A stretch of DNA of 64,000 bases. Origin: Dryococelus australis. Its lineage: Eukaryota; Arthropoda; Insecta; Phasmatodea; Phasmatidae. The stretch is from assembly GCA_029891345.1 (NCBI GenBank), contig CM057002.1:14522295-14586294 (forward strand), in the 5' to 3' direction. The position numbers and the translations under genes are program-made. Below are positions 35,875 through 47,445 of the stretch, piece after piece (position 1 is the first letter of the stretch; every line of letters begins with the position of its first letter). Under the pieces are notes generated by a model that was given only the letters and a program-made list of their open reading frames with translations, did not search any database and had not been told where the DNA came from.

Positions 35875-36482
35875 CCGTGTCCCAATTAACCGAGAGAGTA
35901 CTCTCTCACACCCTCTTGACGTCATAGAGAGTCCTCTCTGCTATCCCAACTGGGAGGAGAGAGCGCGAAAGTGAGAGTGAACGACGATGTACACTTGCAG
36001 CTCACTCTCGCACCCTTTCTGGCAGCCATGTTGTTTTCAAATCTAACCTCGAATATTCCGACACATATTTTTTGTCTCTACGGCAGTGTTAGAAATATTT
36101 TACTGTCTTAAACTTAATCATTGCGATTGCGAAATGTGTAATACTGACAATATTCCGTATGAGATGGCACGTAATAAATTACGAATGTCATCTTATGTTA
36201 ATTGCGAGCATATAATTAACTTCCCTGCTTTTCACATAACAGTTAAGTTTTTAAAACTTCGAAGAATATATCAAATTCAAATAAGTTGCTATTTCAAATA
36301 ACACTGTAATTTTATTCGGTGAAAGTGAAAGGCGAGCAATATTTTATTTTTCACTATTTATTTCTCGTACCATTCCGGTCAGAGAAATAATGCCGAAGGC
36401 ATGCCTACAGAGGTCACAAGTGTCAAATTGCTACATTGAGCCAAAGTGAGTGTGAGCGCACTTACAAGTTGGGGCAAGGCCT
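35875..36482. mobile_element. Possible Harbinger-like inverted-repeat element (weak)
   Basis: The left stretch GCCGTGTCCCAATTAACCGA and the reverse complement of the right stretch, GCCTTGCCCCAACTTGTAAG, are similar. Both are followed by CTC-rich sequence. The interior has a 71-codon + frame at 36,086-36,301 with Cys/His residues but no domain I can name. Confidence 0.3.
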
Positions 36483-36657
36483 CAGAGAAGTGAGTGTGTC
36501 AAATGGGGCGCGAACCAATAACACGTTGGCAGGAGGGGAAGCAGAGTCCCAACACAAGAACCGTATCTATAAAGGTGTCTCGTTTTTTAGTGCCAGAGCC
36601 ATTGTGTACAGATTGCAGCGTTTTTAAAGTTTGCGACATTAACTGCAATGCTCTTAC

Positions 36658-36796
36658 ATGGAGACGTTAAGGAAGACGGAGAGAAGAAATTCGTTGTAGA
36701 TCGCCATGGAGATGAAGCGGCTCTCGTTGAATTCTGAAGGAGCCTTCCGAACCACGATGCAGAGACGTATACCCCACATCAGGAACATAACTTCAA
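36658..36796 (-). CDS. GPR158-like: GPR158/179-like receptor, TM5 exon
   Basis: The exon lies between acceptor TTGTGTTACAG and donor AT/GTAAGA. It carries TT, 45 codons, then AT (139 bp). It reads EVMFLMWGIRLCIVVRKAPS, then EFNESRFISMAIYNEFLLSV and FLNVS. The pattern E-x-x-F-L-x-W-G-x-x-L-C-x-x-V-R-x-x-P-S-x-F-x-E-x-R-(Y/F)-x-x-x-A-(V/I)-x-N-E matches TM5 and intracellular loop 3 of GPR158/GPR179 very closely. This is the segment that identifies the gene. The first two bases complete a Leu codon begun by C at 56,987. The expected spacing from the ECL2 Cys (CRTDWWDH) to FLMWG is exactly kept. Confidence 0.88.
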
Positions 36797-36895
36797 CTGT
36801 AACACAAGAAAGAATAGTGCTTTCAGTACACTTATGCATAAAGGAGGACATAATTATAATTCCCGTGTGGTGCTTATACCTTTCAAGGCTATACG

Positions 36896-37126
36896 TAGAG
36901 ACCTGAAGAATTCGCGGATTCATTTAGGGACAAGATAGAATTCAAAACATGTGTGTTTATGTAACATTTGCCGTTAGCCCACGCGGTGTTTGACACCTCC
37001 TGGCCCAACGTCGCCTTCCACTGTGACAGCAGACAACCAATGCACAGTTGACATTGGCATATCTGTACATAAGACTGTAGTGTCTAGCCTGCAGATCATG
37101 GAACTCGCGAATTTTTCAGGTCTCTA
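36896..37126. mobile_element. hAT-like MITE, 231 bp
   Basis: The left end is TAGAGACCTGAAGAATTCGC. The reverse complement of the right end is TAGAGACCTGAAAAATTCGC. Flanking 8-mers GCTATACG and ACTATAAG match at 6 of 8, fitting a hAT target duplication. It lies only 100 bp upstream of the TM5 exon acceptor. Confidence 0.75.
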
Positions 37127-37729
37127 ACTATAAGCGTTCAAAACCCGTAGACTACGTATTGAGACGTTAAAAGAGACGGGCGGACAAGAAACTGCAGTCT
37201 ACAAGCGACGTACTCATTTTAAGCACTAGAGGCGGCCTGTCGTGCATTAGCGAAATATACGTCACACAGATATGTGGCTGGTCTGTACTTTGTTTAGTAA
37301 ATTTTGGAAGAAAATTAGAAGCATTGTTGTTGGCGGGTACATAAAAATCTCATCTACTAGATGTACTACTAGTGTATTTCATTTAAAATTCGACGATCTC
37401 CAGAAATATCCGCAGGAATTTACTTCATACCATCGTACGTCTAGGCTAGGTACACGCAAAAAAAAAAAAAAAAAAAAAGTCAAAGTATGCAAGATTTCAA
37501 TACCCTACTGCCATACCAGGAAATTTCTTCTGCTTATTGGCGGCGTGTCTTTGTGAGGAGATATTTTCTTACTTGACTGGCCAATCAGACTTAGGTAACT
37601 CTGAAACTTAAGTCTTTGATTCGTGACACGTAAATCATCCAATCGCGAAAGTGGATCTCGATTAATGTGTTATGAAATGCAACCGGTCATGAAATCTTCT
37701 CCCAAAATCTGGTGTCCCTACGTAAGTCA

Positions 37730-37954
37730 GGGGCCGCGGTGCCTGAGCGGTTAGCCTGCTCGCTTCCCACCACGGCGAACCGAGTTCAATACCCGGCCGG
37801 GTTACTCCCGGATTTTCACATATGGGAATCGTGCTAGGCGATGCCGCTGGTCGGCGGCTTTTCTCGGGGATCTCCTGTATCCCGGCATTGCTCCATACTC
37901 ACCTTAGTCACCCTCATCGGCTCTCAAGACCTCGTTGTTAAGAACCACTCAAAT
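37730..37954 (+). mobile_element. tRNA-derived SINE with (TA)n tail
   Basis: The head GGGGCCGCGGTGCCTGAGCG then GTTAGCCTGCTCGC resembles a tRNA D-arm (A box). CGAGTTCAATACCCGGCC follows as the B box. The body is GGAATCGTGCTAGGCGATGC, CGCTGGTCGGCGGCTTTTCT and CTCATCGGCTCTCAAGACCT, ending in CAAATATAGA and the TA repeat. It is one of seven copies in this window. Confidence 0.85.
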
Positions 37955-37956
37955 AT

Positions 37957-38018
<62 letters not shown>
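37955..38018. repeat. (TA)n microsatellite
   Basis: About 31 TA dinucleotides directly follow the SINE tail and probably grew from it. Confidence 0.9.
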
Positions 38019-38020
<2 letters not shown>

Positions 38021-38946
38021 ACACAACTTATTTTTACTGTTTTATTATACCGTTTTATTGACTTCATTTTTACTGTGCCGATAACTAACCCCCCCCCCCA
38101 CCCCCCTATTTTAACACTGGTCAACGGTCCTGCGCTGCGGGATTCGCGCTAGACCTTAACCAACGAGGTCAAATGGTGCTAACTAAGCAAACTTTTCACA
38201 CGCGGGACATGCCGGCATTGGTAGCGGGTCAGTCGCGTGGAACACATCATCTCCCTTGTTCAAGTGATTTTTCACTTTTTTTTATTTGATTATCTGAAAG
38301 TGCTTTTGAAAAGTGCCTCCTTAATGCAGTTATTAGTTGTCAAATCATTATAGTTTTCAAAATATTACACTCAAAAGCCTGAATTTCCCGAATTCTGCAG
38401 CCTACTAGACTTTGCTCCTAGATAATTTTTTTTGCAATCAAATTGCATTTAGTGCAATCTGTATGGTGTGCAAAACATACTGATTCAGTATGAATGCGAT
38501 TTATAAACAGGTGAGCGAGTATTGGCACTCTGAATTTTGTTAAAAATAGGGATCAGGCTTGTCGTAAATATATTTTTGTGCATTCAAGCGAAACTGTTAA
38601 CATTCATTTAATGAACAGTTTAAACGATAAACTGTAGAGGAAAAGTTCTTTTTGTTCCTTTCGTAGCTTGTAAACACAAGTGCGGTACGCCGCGCTTTGA
38701 CTCTAATTCAACTTTTTGAGCGTGCCTATAACACTCTTGTGTCAGAATTTGAGTTTTATATTTTGAAAACTATAATTATTTGACAACTAACAACTGCATT
38801 ACGGGGGCATTTTTCGAAACCTCTCTCAGATAGCCATGAAAACAAGAGAGAAATACAACCTTAACACGCGCTCGTCGCAACTTGTAACCGGAACAAGCGA
38901 ACCAACGTGTTACCAAGTCAGTCTGTCCAATGTTGTATGGCAAGTG

Positions 38947-39172
38947 TCACTCAGTCGAGATCTTGAGAGCCGATGAGGGCGAAGTGAGGTGAGTATGAAG
39001 CAGCGCCGGAATGCTAGGGTGGAGGAAACTGGAGATCCCCAAGAAAACCCTACCGACCAGCGGCATTGCTCTCCACGATTACCAAACGCGAGAATCCGGG
39101 AGTGATCCGGCCGGGGATTGAACCCGTTTCGCCATGGTGGGAGGCGAGCAGGCTACCGTGGCACCGTGGCAC
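38947..39172 (-). mobile_element. tRNA-derived SINE, reverse orientation
   Basis: On the minus strand the B-box region is GGGTTCAATCCCCGGCCGGA. The body is GAATCGTGGAGAGCAATGCC, GCTGGTCGGTAGGGTTTTCT and CTCATCGGCTCTCAAGATCT. The head is close to GTGCCACGGTAGCCTGCTCG. It forms an inverted pair with the copy 1 kb to the left. Confidence 0.85.
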
Positions 39173-41881
39173 ACTGAAGAAAATATGCATTGAATACCTT
39201 TTGTGTTAACTTCAAGACAATGGTACATTACCTGAGCCTAAATTTAATTATACTTGAAACTTGCTGTGCCAGTTGTGTTGGCACTAATTTCATTTTATTT
39301 CGTTTAATTGTAATTCTATTAATTGTTTATATATGATTCGTATTTCACAAAAGTATTTTTTTTCTATTTGAAACGTGCTCCAGTTATACTTCATTAATTT
39401 GTTTGTTCATTTCGTAGCTGTGAAACGTAGGTTATCAACTGATAAATTTGTACTGCTGCCTTAGTTATTCATATCAGTTTCTATGTTTTGTTTTTAAAAA
39501 TAATCTTCTTGTGTTATTAATTATTTGCGCAGATAATTTTGTAAAAACTTTAATTTCATTTAACAAAATGAAAGCGGTCGGTTGTAATGATTTTATAAGT
39601 GTTTCTGATTTTCGAGTTATATGTCGATTAGTCGCACGAGACTACGCAGTTCTGAGTACACCCTGCAATATATAGCTTTTCGCTCAAGGTTAACTCCTTC
39701 GCAATCTCGACATACAACATGTAGTTCGTTAATATTTTGTGTCTGCAAGAATCCGTCATCATTCTGAAGTAATAGTTTTGTTTATTTTTATTTTATTTTT
39801 TTCTCAATTTTTTGGCGATCCAACTATAGCAGTGACGACTTAATCTCATGGCTTCTTTTCACCCCTTCAGGGATGTAAGAAGCACATCATTTCGTGGCGT
39901 GATATTTCGCACCATGATTCCACTTATTTGCCAACACCACAGTTTCTACAAATAATTCGCGTCTGTGTTCAAGTAATATTCATCTCATTGTTTTTTATGT
40001 ATCTCCTCGAGATTGCTCCGAGCTTTTGCCATCGTTCGAACGACTTTATTTCTGTCGTGAACTTTTGGAAATTCATTTATAAATTCATACTCTGAATTGT
40101 TCTCCTTAAATACATAAAATATATCAGATTTAACCTCTCATTATACTAAAAGCTGATATTGTAATTCCAGCGATCGTGGGTTCCTGACGGTGAATTCCAA
40201 AAGAGAGATGGTCGCCTGAATGTTTCAATACTCACTTTAAATATATATATATATATATATACACATAAAGAAATTAACACACATAAATTTCATTGAAGTA
40301 ATACTCTGTGAGAAACACCAAGTTCTATTTACGGAAATTCTAGTTTTTGTTATTTATGATTGTATGCAGAGATTTACAGAAAAAAATTTATAATAATATA
40401 CAATATAGAAAATGTTTTTTTTTATTATCGCCCACATAACGAATTATTTATTTATTGGAATGTAGTTTAAATACTTTTGAAGTATATAAATATATAGATA
40501 TATAATAAAGTTATTTTCCATTTTTGTCGGGAAATACACCTTAACTATATCATATATAATTTTTAATATATGATGTGTAAGAACAAAGCACATCTCCCTA
40601 TTGGTATTTAAAAACCCTGCTCTACACAGAAATCTAGATCCAACCTTCCTGTTTGTGTATCATCCTTGTGTTGTAACGAGAGTACCTATAGGAGCTCAAG
40701 TTCTCTATAAGAGGGCGCTATAAAACATTACTTTCGTTTTCTTTCTAAAGACTTCTGATTCAGAGACTCGTCAGTTTTAGGCCAAAATTTCATTTCTATC
40801 GGGAGCTGTAAAAAAAAAAATTTAAACCCCGTTTGCGACGCCTAAAGGATTTGCTCGTGGAGAAGAAGTCATGTACGCGTTTCACGTTGGGAAGATTCCT
40901 AATAAACCGACATTTGCAGGAACCATCCTCTTTTCCTTCAGCGGAAGCTGCACGGAAGCATGTCTCACAGGAGACGGGTTTGGAACACGTCGCCGCGAGA
41001 TGCCTATTTCTAACAATTGCCTCTGATTCGCTGGAGTGAGGGTGGATTGGGGGGGGGGGGTGGATTTTGAAATTCCCATCGCGGAAACGCTAAATGGATT
41101 AGCTTTGTTGTCCCGACACGCGTAGCGATGCCGGGGAACGCGCGGCAATCAAGAGACGTATTTTAACGCAATTTGAGGAGAGATAGAGAGGAAGGGTGGG
41201 GGGGGGGGAGTGCCTGGGTAATCACGGCATCGTAGAGGCTAATAGGCAGAGGTAACTATATAACGAGCCGGAAGCGTCAGGTAAAATGCGAACGGCAGCA
41301 GATTCTCAATTTACATTTTTAACGAGCGCGAAGTAACAAACATATTAGAAAATCGTCGCCGCAATTTTATTTTAAAGAAAATTAGTCCAGATGTAAATAA
41401 CAACGTGTATAATATTTGACGTACTACCTCGCGGAACTAATAAAAAAATAATTGGCCGAGTTATTGAAATTATTTGGGAATCGTGTTACCTCCGAGTCGC
41501 TGCAAAGTGAGCACTTTTAAAATAATAATTTTAAAACAAAATTTCCCTACCGTAACTGCGTATAATTAAGCGTAAACACTAGCCGGTTTGTCTGTAGTTA
41601 AGTTGATTGCTAATTACAGAAAGTGGTTCTACGCACTGGCGTCCACAGGGCAAGCACAAGGTAAGTTTATGAGCGAGGGGGATGAAAACAAGTGGGGAGG
41701 GACAAGTCCGCCATATTGGTACGCACCACATGTTTTCGTCCATAAGAAACAAATAAATTGAGTGTTAAACGGCAGAAAAAAAAACTGGTTATGTAGTTCG
41801 TTTAGCTACACACATGGTGTCGTCATTAGCCGCCGTCCAAAACAGAAGAATTGTTCTATAAATGAGCACTTTTTAACCGCC

Positions 41882-42299
41882 CCGCCTACCAAGCCGGCAG
41901 TCGCGAACTTCAAATGGGGAATCAACGTTAAACGAAATTCCTTCTCATTGCACCAATTTTAAAGATAACTATTTAAAATTAAAAGTATTCTACGTGAAAT
42001 TTATCAAGGAATGATGCTACGGTAAAATATTTCGCCTATTATTTTTGGTATCCTTTTTTTATGAAATGTAAATATTGAAATTCACATATAACCAAAAAAA
42101 AAAAAAAGATGGAAATATATATATATATATATTTTTTTTTTCAAAAACAATTTTATGTAGCAATATTCTCTGAGAAAATCGCGTCAACGTATATTTTTTG
42201 TTGGAAATAGTTATGTTCAAAATTGACGCTATGAGAAGGAATTTCTTTTAGCATTGACTTCCCATTTTAAGATCGCGGCTGCCGGCTTGGCAGGCAGGC
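41882..42299. mobile_element. Family-C inverted-repeat MITE, about 418 bp
   Basis: The left arm reads ACCAAGCCGGCAGTCGCGAA then CTTCAAATGGGGAATCAACG. The reverse complement of the right arm reads GCCAAGCCGGCAGCCGCGAT then CTTAAAATGGGAAGTCAATG. The arms stay similar for about 70 bp to GAAATTCCTTCTCAT. An AT-rich loop with a (TA)n tract lies between. Internal sequence resembles 34,960-35,220. Confidence 0.75.
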
Positions 42300-43119
42300 C
42301 CGTTAACTCGTGACCCAGATAGACCTGTTGGATACGAAAATTCACTATAGTGTGATGTGAAGATATAAAAAAAATTCGAAAATTCACCAAATCATTTGAT
42401 TTTTCATAGCTCTTCAACTAAATATTTGTGTAGCACGGGATAGTGTCGCTCTTCACGGGTATAATAAAAAGTCATCTTAAATTCTGTTAATATCACTTCC
42501 GGTGAATTTCGCTTCTTCCCGATTTCAAATAAACGTAATATTTACGTATCCACATTATACGTCCTTACAACAGTGACTATTTAGGTAGAGAATATTCATA
42601 TAAACCTTTATAGTATTAATAGTAAGAAGTTTTGAGCATCCGATAAAAATACATTCTAATTGATGGGCTTATCAGTTAGGAAATACAAAACGATCACTTT
42701 GGTAATTCTTACAAATGCAACATTTGTAAAGCTGGCAAACGATTTAAAATATTTCTATATAATTTATATGAAGCTGACGATTACTTCAACAGGCCTGAGG
42801 TTATTCACAGAAGGACAAGACATTTTAGAACAATTTATGATTTTGTCTAAAATTTCGTATAACCACGGAAACATTTTTGACTATGCGTTAAAGAATTAAA
42901 ACATCTGTTAGAATATTCTCAAGAAAGGTATTTCTATTTTAATAGATGTCAAGATTGTAAGGAATTATTTTAGTTTATGGTAAAGGGATGTAATACACTA
43001 GTGCGATTTTTTTTTGTATTTTTCTCAGCGAATCTCTCCACTCCAATTGTGTTAACGTGAAGTTATTTTATTTTTCGGTAATTTAACTTTTACTGGTTTA
43101 TATATAAATTATAATACGC

Positions 43120-43336
43120 TATTCCATTTATAAGCAATATGAATAATATCAGAAGGAAAATACGCGTGTTGGTGATACCTAGTAAGAAATAGTTCTCACG
43201 CGAAATATTATTAAATTGACTGTGCAGAAATGCGGTGCGTCGTCCCTTTGGAGTAATGTTTGTTTGCACGAGGCGGAGGAACAGCATGCTGGGAGTACGG
43301 AACTTCAGCAGGACTTCAGGAAAGCTGTAAGTAACG
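43120..43336. mobile_element. Family-B MITE fragment, reverse orientation
   Basis: GTGTTGGTGATACCTAGTAA, GAAATAGTTCTCACG, CGAGGCGGAGGAAC and GGAACTTCAGCAGGACTTCA match the reverse complement of family B, closest to the short inner copy at 19.8 kb. The right terminus is not clear. Confidence 0.65.
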
Positions 43337-43996
43337 ACGAGTGCATGATGTCAGTAAAGCTGTCCTCGCTACCGGACTTCAAGGAGGCAGCGTCACGGTT
43401 GGTAGCAGATGGCGCAGGTTCGCAACGGCTGTGATCAAAATGTCGTCCGACCCGAGGCCCGGAACTTACACCCTCTTGGAAAGAAATGAGAAGATGAAAG
43501 TCAGCACTGGTGGCTGATGGCTATTCTATGGCTTGTTCCACGCAGGTTTGAACACGGGTGCACATAGGAGAAGAGAAGAGTTTTCAATGTCTCACTCGAG
43601 CACGCGTTTCGCGCGAGACAGTCTCAACGTAGTCTGTCGTCTCTAGGAACAGAACAACTCCACTGGCTCAATAACATGTCGGCTACACTTCGTAGTTCTC
43701 AGCCTACAAACAACCAATAAGAGGTACTAGTTCCGATCCAAAATACTTCAGTTCAAATCCTCTTTTGTGGTTGGATGATCATAACTGTCATCTCTTTTAG
43801 GTGTTTTCCCCCGCAAACAACGAACGTTATCTGTCGGAGAAACTTGATTATTGTTGGTCCAATCAGGTAAGAAAATGTCTCTTCACAAAGACATGCATCC
43901 CATAACCTAAGGTAAGCTATAGATGTGCAAGTATTGTATAGAAATATAGCCCGCGCTGAAATACTTTCGTGAAAAACAGGCCGCCCTACACCTGCC

Positions 43997-44727
43997 TATA
44001 TACAAAGGCTGTTGCAATATTGCATGTCAATACTTCGGGAGAACATTCCTCGCATCTAGAGGATGAAAAAATGTTATATGAACATATGTCCGCAAACGCT
44101 TCGTTTCTCCACTACAGCCCATAATACATAACGTACAGTGCATGAATTGCGGGCTGGATCATGTTACTGTGGAATGCCATCGCAGCCGTAATTGGCAGCC
44201 CCATACCAGCCCCCGAGGAAGCATGATATGAACTCACTATACTTTTATTTGTGGGGACATTTGAAGGCACGTGTGTATGCTACCCCAGTGGACGATTTTG
44301 GCACCCTCCGTAACCGTATTGTGGAGGGTTTGGAAACAATCAGGAATTTTCCAGGGATTCATCAACACATCCTGGTGTCCATGCAATGGCAGGTCGATGA
44401 ATGCGTTCGTGCTGATGGAGGGCATTTTGAACATTTCCTTTAGTGCCGACCATAAGCTTGTGTAACTATTTCCTGTGCAGTTCCTACTCTTCTAGGTGTA
44501 GTGTCGTAGTGTGAGGTGTCGTGTATCATGCAGACGAACATTGCGATGGCATTCCACAGTAACATGATCCAGCCCGCGGGCCATACACTGTACCTTACGT
44601 ATTACAGGCTGTAGTAAAGAAACGAAGCGTTTGCGGACATATGTTTACATAACATTATTTTCATCCTCCAGATGTGAGGCATGTTCCCCCGAAGTATTGA
44701 CATGCAATATTGCAACATTCTGTATAT
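43997..44727. mobile_element. DDE transposon remnant with about 190-bp inverted repeats
   Basis: The left arm (from ACAAAGGCTGTTGCAATATT through CATGTCAATACTTCGGGAGA to GATCATGTTACTGTGGAATG) is mirrored by the right arm (44,548-44,727), including CAGTAACATGATCCAGCCCG and CCCCGAAGTATTGACATGCA. Between the arms only the C-terminal part of a transposase is left. The arms are unusually long and well matched. Confidence 0.85.
44180..44443 (+). pseudogene. Transposase C-terminal fragment (DUF4817-associated DDE type)
   Basis: The frame reads MNSLYFYLWGHLKARVYATP, VDDFGTLRNRIVEGLETIRN and ends VDECVRADGGHFEHFL-stop. This is the D-x-N-x-L-x-F-x-L-W-G-H-L-K-x-x-V-Y-x-T-P-V ... C-x-x-A-x-G-x-H-F-E-H-x-L ending of a transposase family frequent in insects. 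The conserved Asp/Asn region is partly changed (HDMN) and everything N-terminal, including the first catalytic Asp, is deleted. It ends 105 bp from the start of the right inverted repeat. Confidence 0.8.
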
Positions 44728-45071
44728 AAAAGGAAAAAGTGACTGAATGACTGACATATCAAAGCCCAGTCTCAACCATTGGTCCTAGAAGCATGACATT
44801 TGGAGGAAACATTCATTGTGAAATTTAGATAGCACTAAAGAGGTATTTTTCAAAATTCAGTCCCTAAAGGGGCGAAATGGAGTTTCAAATTTTGTATGAA
44901 GAAAAAATGGCAAAGAACATTGTTTGCAAAGAAGTATTGTAAAAAGCTTAACATACATGGTGACACGGCCTATTGCTGATAAAATCTCCAAACTTATTAA
45001 AAACTTATTAAAATATTGTAATGTAAAACACGAATTCCATCCACACGGACAAAGTCACTGGCAAAGCTAGT
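44722..45071. mobile_element. Arthropod-type non-coding repeat ending GCAAAGCTAGT
   Basis: It starts TATATAAAAGGAAAAAGTGA, continues CATTGGTCCTAGAAGCATGA and CAAAATTCAGTCCCTAAAGG, and ends CACACGGACAAAGTCACTGG followed by CAAAGCTAGT. From memory, near-identical start and end motifs occur in repeats of many insects. It is wedged between the right arm of the 44.0-kb transposon and a family-A MITE without spare bases. Its class is not decided here. Confidence 0.45.
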
Positions 45072-45308
45072 TATAGGCTGTTCACAGTAAAGTGAACGTT
45101 TTGAGTTCGTAGTTACTTTTTTCCTAACAGCCATTTTTTTTCCTTCTGCCACTTTTTAAAATAAACATTACTTTGTAAGTAATAAACACAGTGTATATAT
45201 TTCACCGGACTCGAAAGTTAACGTTTTGAGGCTACAATAAAATATATTGACTAATATTCCAAATGAGAAGGCTTCAAAATGTGATCACTTTACCGTGAAT
45301 AGCGTATA
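45072..45308. mobile_element. Family-A MITE, short form
   Basis: TATAGGCTGTTCACAGTAAA at the left and GATCACTTTACCGTGAATAG plus CGTATA at the right are inverted repeats. The interior shares AATAAACACAGTGTATATAT with the 46.1-kb copy. Confidence 0.8.
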
Positions 45309-46134
45309 TTTATAAAAACATTTCGGGATTAGTATTTCCTTATTTTTACACTTGTGTTACGTTATTTTTCGTCAAAACATCACAAAACATTACTAGTAAA
45401 AATATAGGCACATCTTTTTCCAGGTCACGTTTTTAACTATCTACTTTTAAAATGGCTAAATATTAATACATAATAGATATTTACATTTGTACATTTTTTC
45501 TCAGTATGTTAAATCAAATATATTTTTTAATATGAAAGAATAAAACAATCTATGTTAGGTATGTTCTGCGGAGCATCCCTTATCATATTTCGAACACACG
45601 TGTTGCAGAATCCATATAGGGACCACGTAGTTATGTTAATTGCATAGTATTATTCATCGATTTATTCAATGAAGCTTGCCGATTCTTAGCAATCTTAAAA
45701 GCTAGTGGTACGGACATACATTCTGCACATTCTTTGATTGCACGTTTAAGCGCGCCTCAGCAAGTAACTATCCCGTGGATACGACTTTTTAAGAGAAAAA
45801 ATGAAAACCGATTAGCTAAGCCCGTGTGATTTTGTTTGTATCTTATCAAGAGCATTGAAAGAGGAAAAAAATTATTGTAAACGGTTTTAAAAAATCGCAT
45901 TTTTAGAGCTTGCCTGTGCAGTTTTTTTTTTAATGTGTAGGAGAAAAGTAAAATTGTACAGTTGTAGTTGAATACGCGGGCTTTCATCGCGTGTAATAAA
46001 GAGCTCCTGTTACAGATGCAGTTTACAGAGGAAAGTGTCCAGACGGAAGAACTGCTCGTGGGCGCGTGTGTTATTGTCCACCTTATCGCAAGGCTCTGAA
46101 CTGGCTGTCGTGCAGTGCTCTAGCTCACTGCGTG

Positions 46135-46330
46135 TATAGGCTGTTCACGGTAAAGTGAGCAATTTTTAAGGCCCTTCAAAATTTTTCCGTTCGTCCAATT
46201 TCCATTACCATGCTGCTTTTTAATATAAACATTGCAATGTGATGATAAACACAGTGTATACATTTACCCACCCTCAAAATTTAATGTCTGATGCTGTAAT
46301 AAGATACATTTATTATTGGTTAATGCCTGT
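46135..46330. mobile_element. Family-A MITE, right-truncated
   Basis: The left end TATAGGCTGTTCACGGTAAA is perfect. The body (TGATAAACACAGTGTATACA) matches the 45.1-kb copy. The right terminal repeat is missing. Confidence 0.75.
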
Positions 46331-46974
46331 TCGGAGGACTTTCAGCGGTGGCTTAATTATTTTAACGGTGGGAAGTCTGCAGGAAGATTCAGTGCAGGGC
46401 CCTTGGGTAGTATTGTATGTCTCCGATGCGTGCATTTGGAGCTAAGAGGTTTTGAGGAAGCCATATTGGATTAGTCTGAAATGATGTTTCAAACGCGCGT
46501 GATATTTTGAAAGCACTCTACAGCCCTCCTCTAAAGTGTGCGTGTTCGTTTCGTAGATCATTACATTGGTCACACGTTTAATAGTGTCTTTGTAAAACGT
46601 GTATTTCAAACATCCTGTAGCGCAGTTCCAGCGTCAGGTAGACGGGAACCTTAAGTTCCCTGTAGCAGCGGTCTGCGCCCTCACAGAGGGAAGGGAGGCA
46701 AGCACGAGTCTTCAGAGGCACAGGATGGATCTGGTACATTTATTACCGGTGGCAGAGGCGCGTGATAATTAGGACGTTTGTAACCAGTCGCCTGTCCTCA
46801 TTACCAGTTGGCAGCGGTGACGTGGTGTCGGCGCCAGGGTGGCCACACCACATCACCAAACTTCCCCCGGGCTACACCACTGCAACTTCCCTCGACGCGA
46901 GCTCTCCCTCGTGCACACACGTCTTGTTACTCCTGTTTGTGGCGGTCAGTCGGGGGCGCAGCATTTGTCCTTAA

Positions 46975-47445
46975 ACCATTTGGCCAAACATGTGCTTGAT
47001 TCAAAGGGCATTTACCAAATCAGCAGTCTGGCAGAAAATGCGTTTGGTAAACAGGTGTTTGGCAGAACAGGTGTTCGGCCAAACACGCACTTAGCAGAAA
47101 TTGGATATGGCTGAGCAGGCGTTTGGCCGAACAAGAATCTACCAAAACAGACGTTTGGCGGAAAGGCATTTGGCAAAACAGGCGTTTTGCAGAACATTCA
47201 TTTAGCCGAACACGTAACTAACCGAAAACCCAATTGTCAGAATTGGCTTCTGGACGAACAGACGTTTGGTAGAACAGGTATTTGGCAAAACAAGCGTTCA
47301 GCAGAACAACCGTTTGGTAGAACAGTAACTTCGCGAAACACGCGTTTGGCAAAACAGGTGTTTGTCAGAATAACTACCAGGCAGTACAGGCTTTTGGCTG
47401 AACAGGCGTTTATTAGAAAATTCTGCCAAATGATTTTTCGGCCAA
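46975..47445. repeat. Degenerate 18-20-bp minisatellite (TTTGGCAGAACAGGCG)
   Basis: About 23 units of the type GCGTTTGGCAGAACAGGTGT follow one another with frequent changes (GGCCGAACA, GGTAAACAG, AGCAGAAC). The array leaves open frames on both strands (+ 46,839-47,114, - 47,012-47,197 and + 47,187-47,573) that only reflect the repeat. Confidence 0.75.

Larger units (their letters stand above)
30315..36657 (-). other. GPR158-like: Receptor intron(s), 6.3 kb; the TM6/TM7 exon is expected here but not found
   Basis: The exon at 36,658 ends after two bases of a codon, and the exon at 30,314 begins in phase 0. An exon of 1 + 3n bases, roughly 95 bp, encoding TM6, the loop and most of TM7 is therefore required. 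I read the minus strand here and saw no H-T-H/H-T-Q-L-T-V-type segment. The interval holds nested MITEs (30,375-31,605), short MITEs (32,114-32,357 and 35,623-35,858), a SINE (33,100-33,265), a degraded family-C repeat (34,960-35,220) and a repeat related to 61.2 kb (33,990-34,600). No feature is seen at 31,610-32,110 or 32,360-33,090. Confidence 0.5.

Noticed and set aside
38947-39172. CRISPR-like or regular spacer arrays among the many short repeats.
   Set aside because: All repeats are either tandem without unique spacers or dispersed mobile elements, and the genome is eukaryotic.
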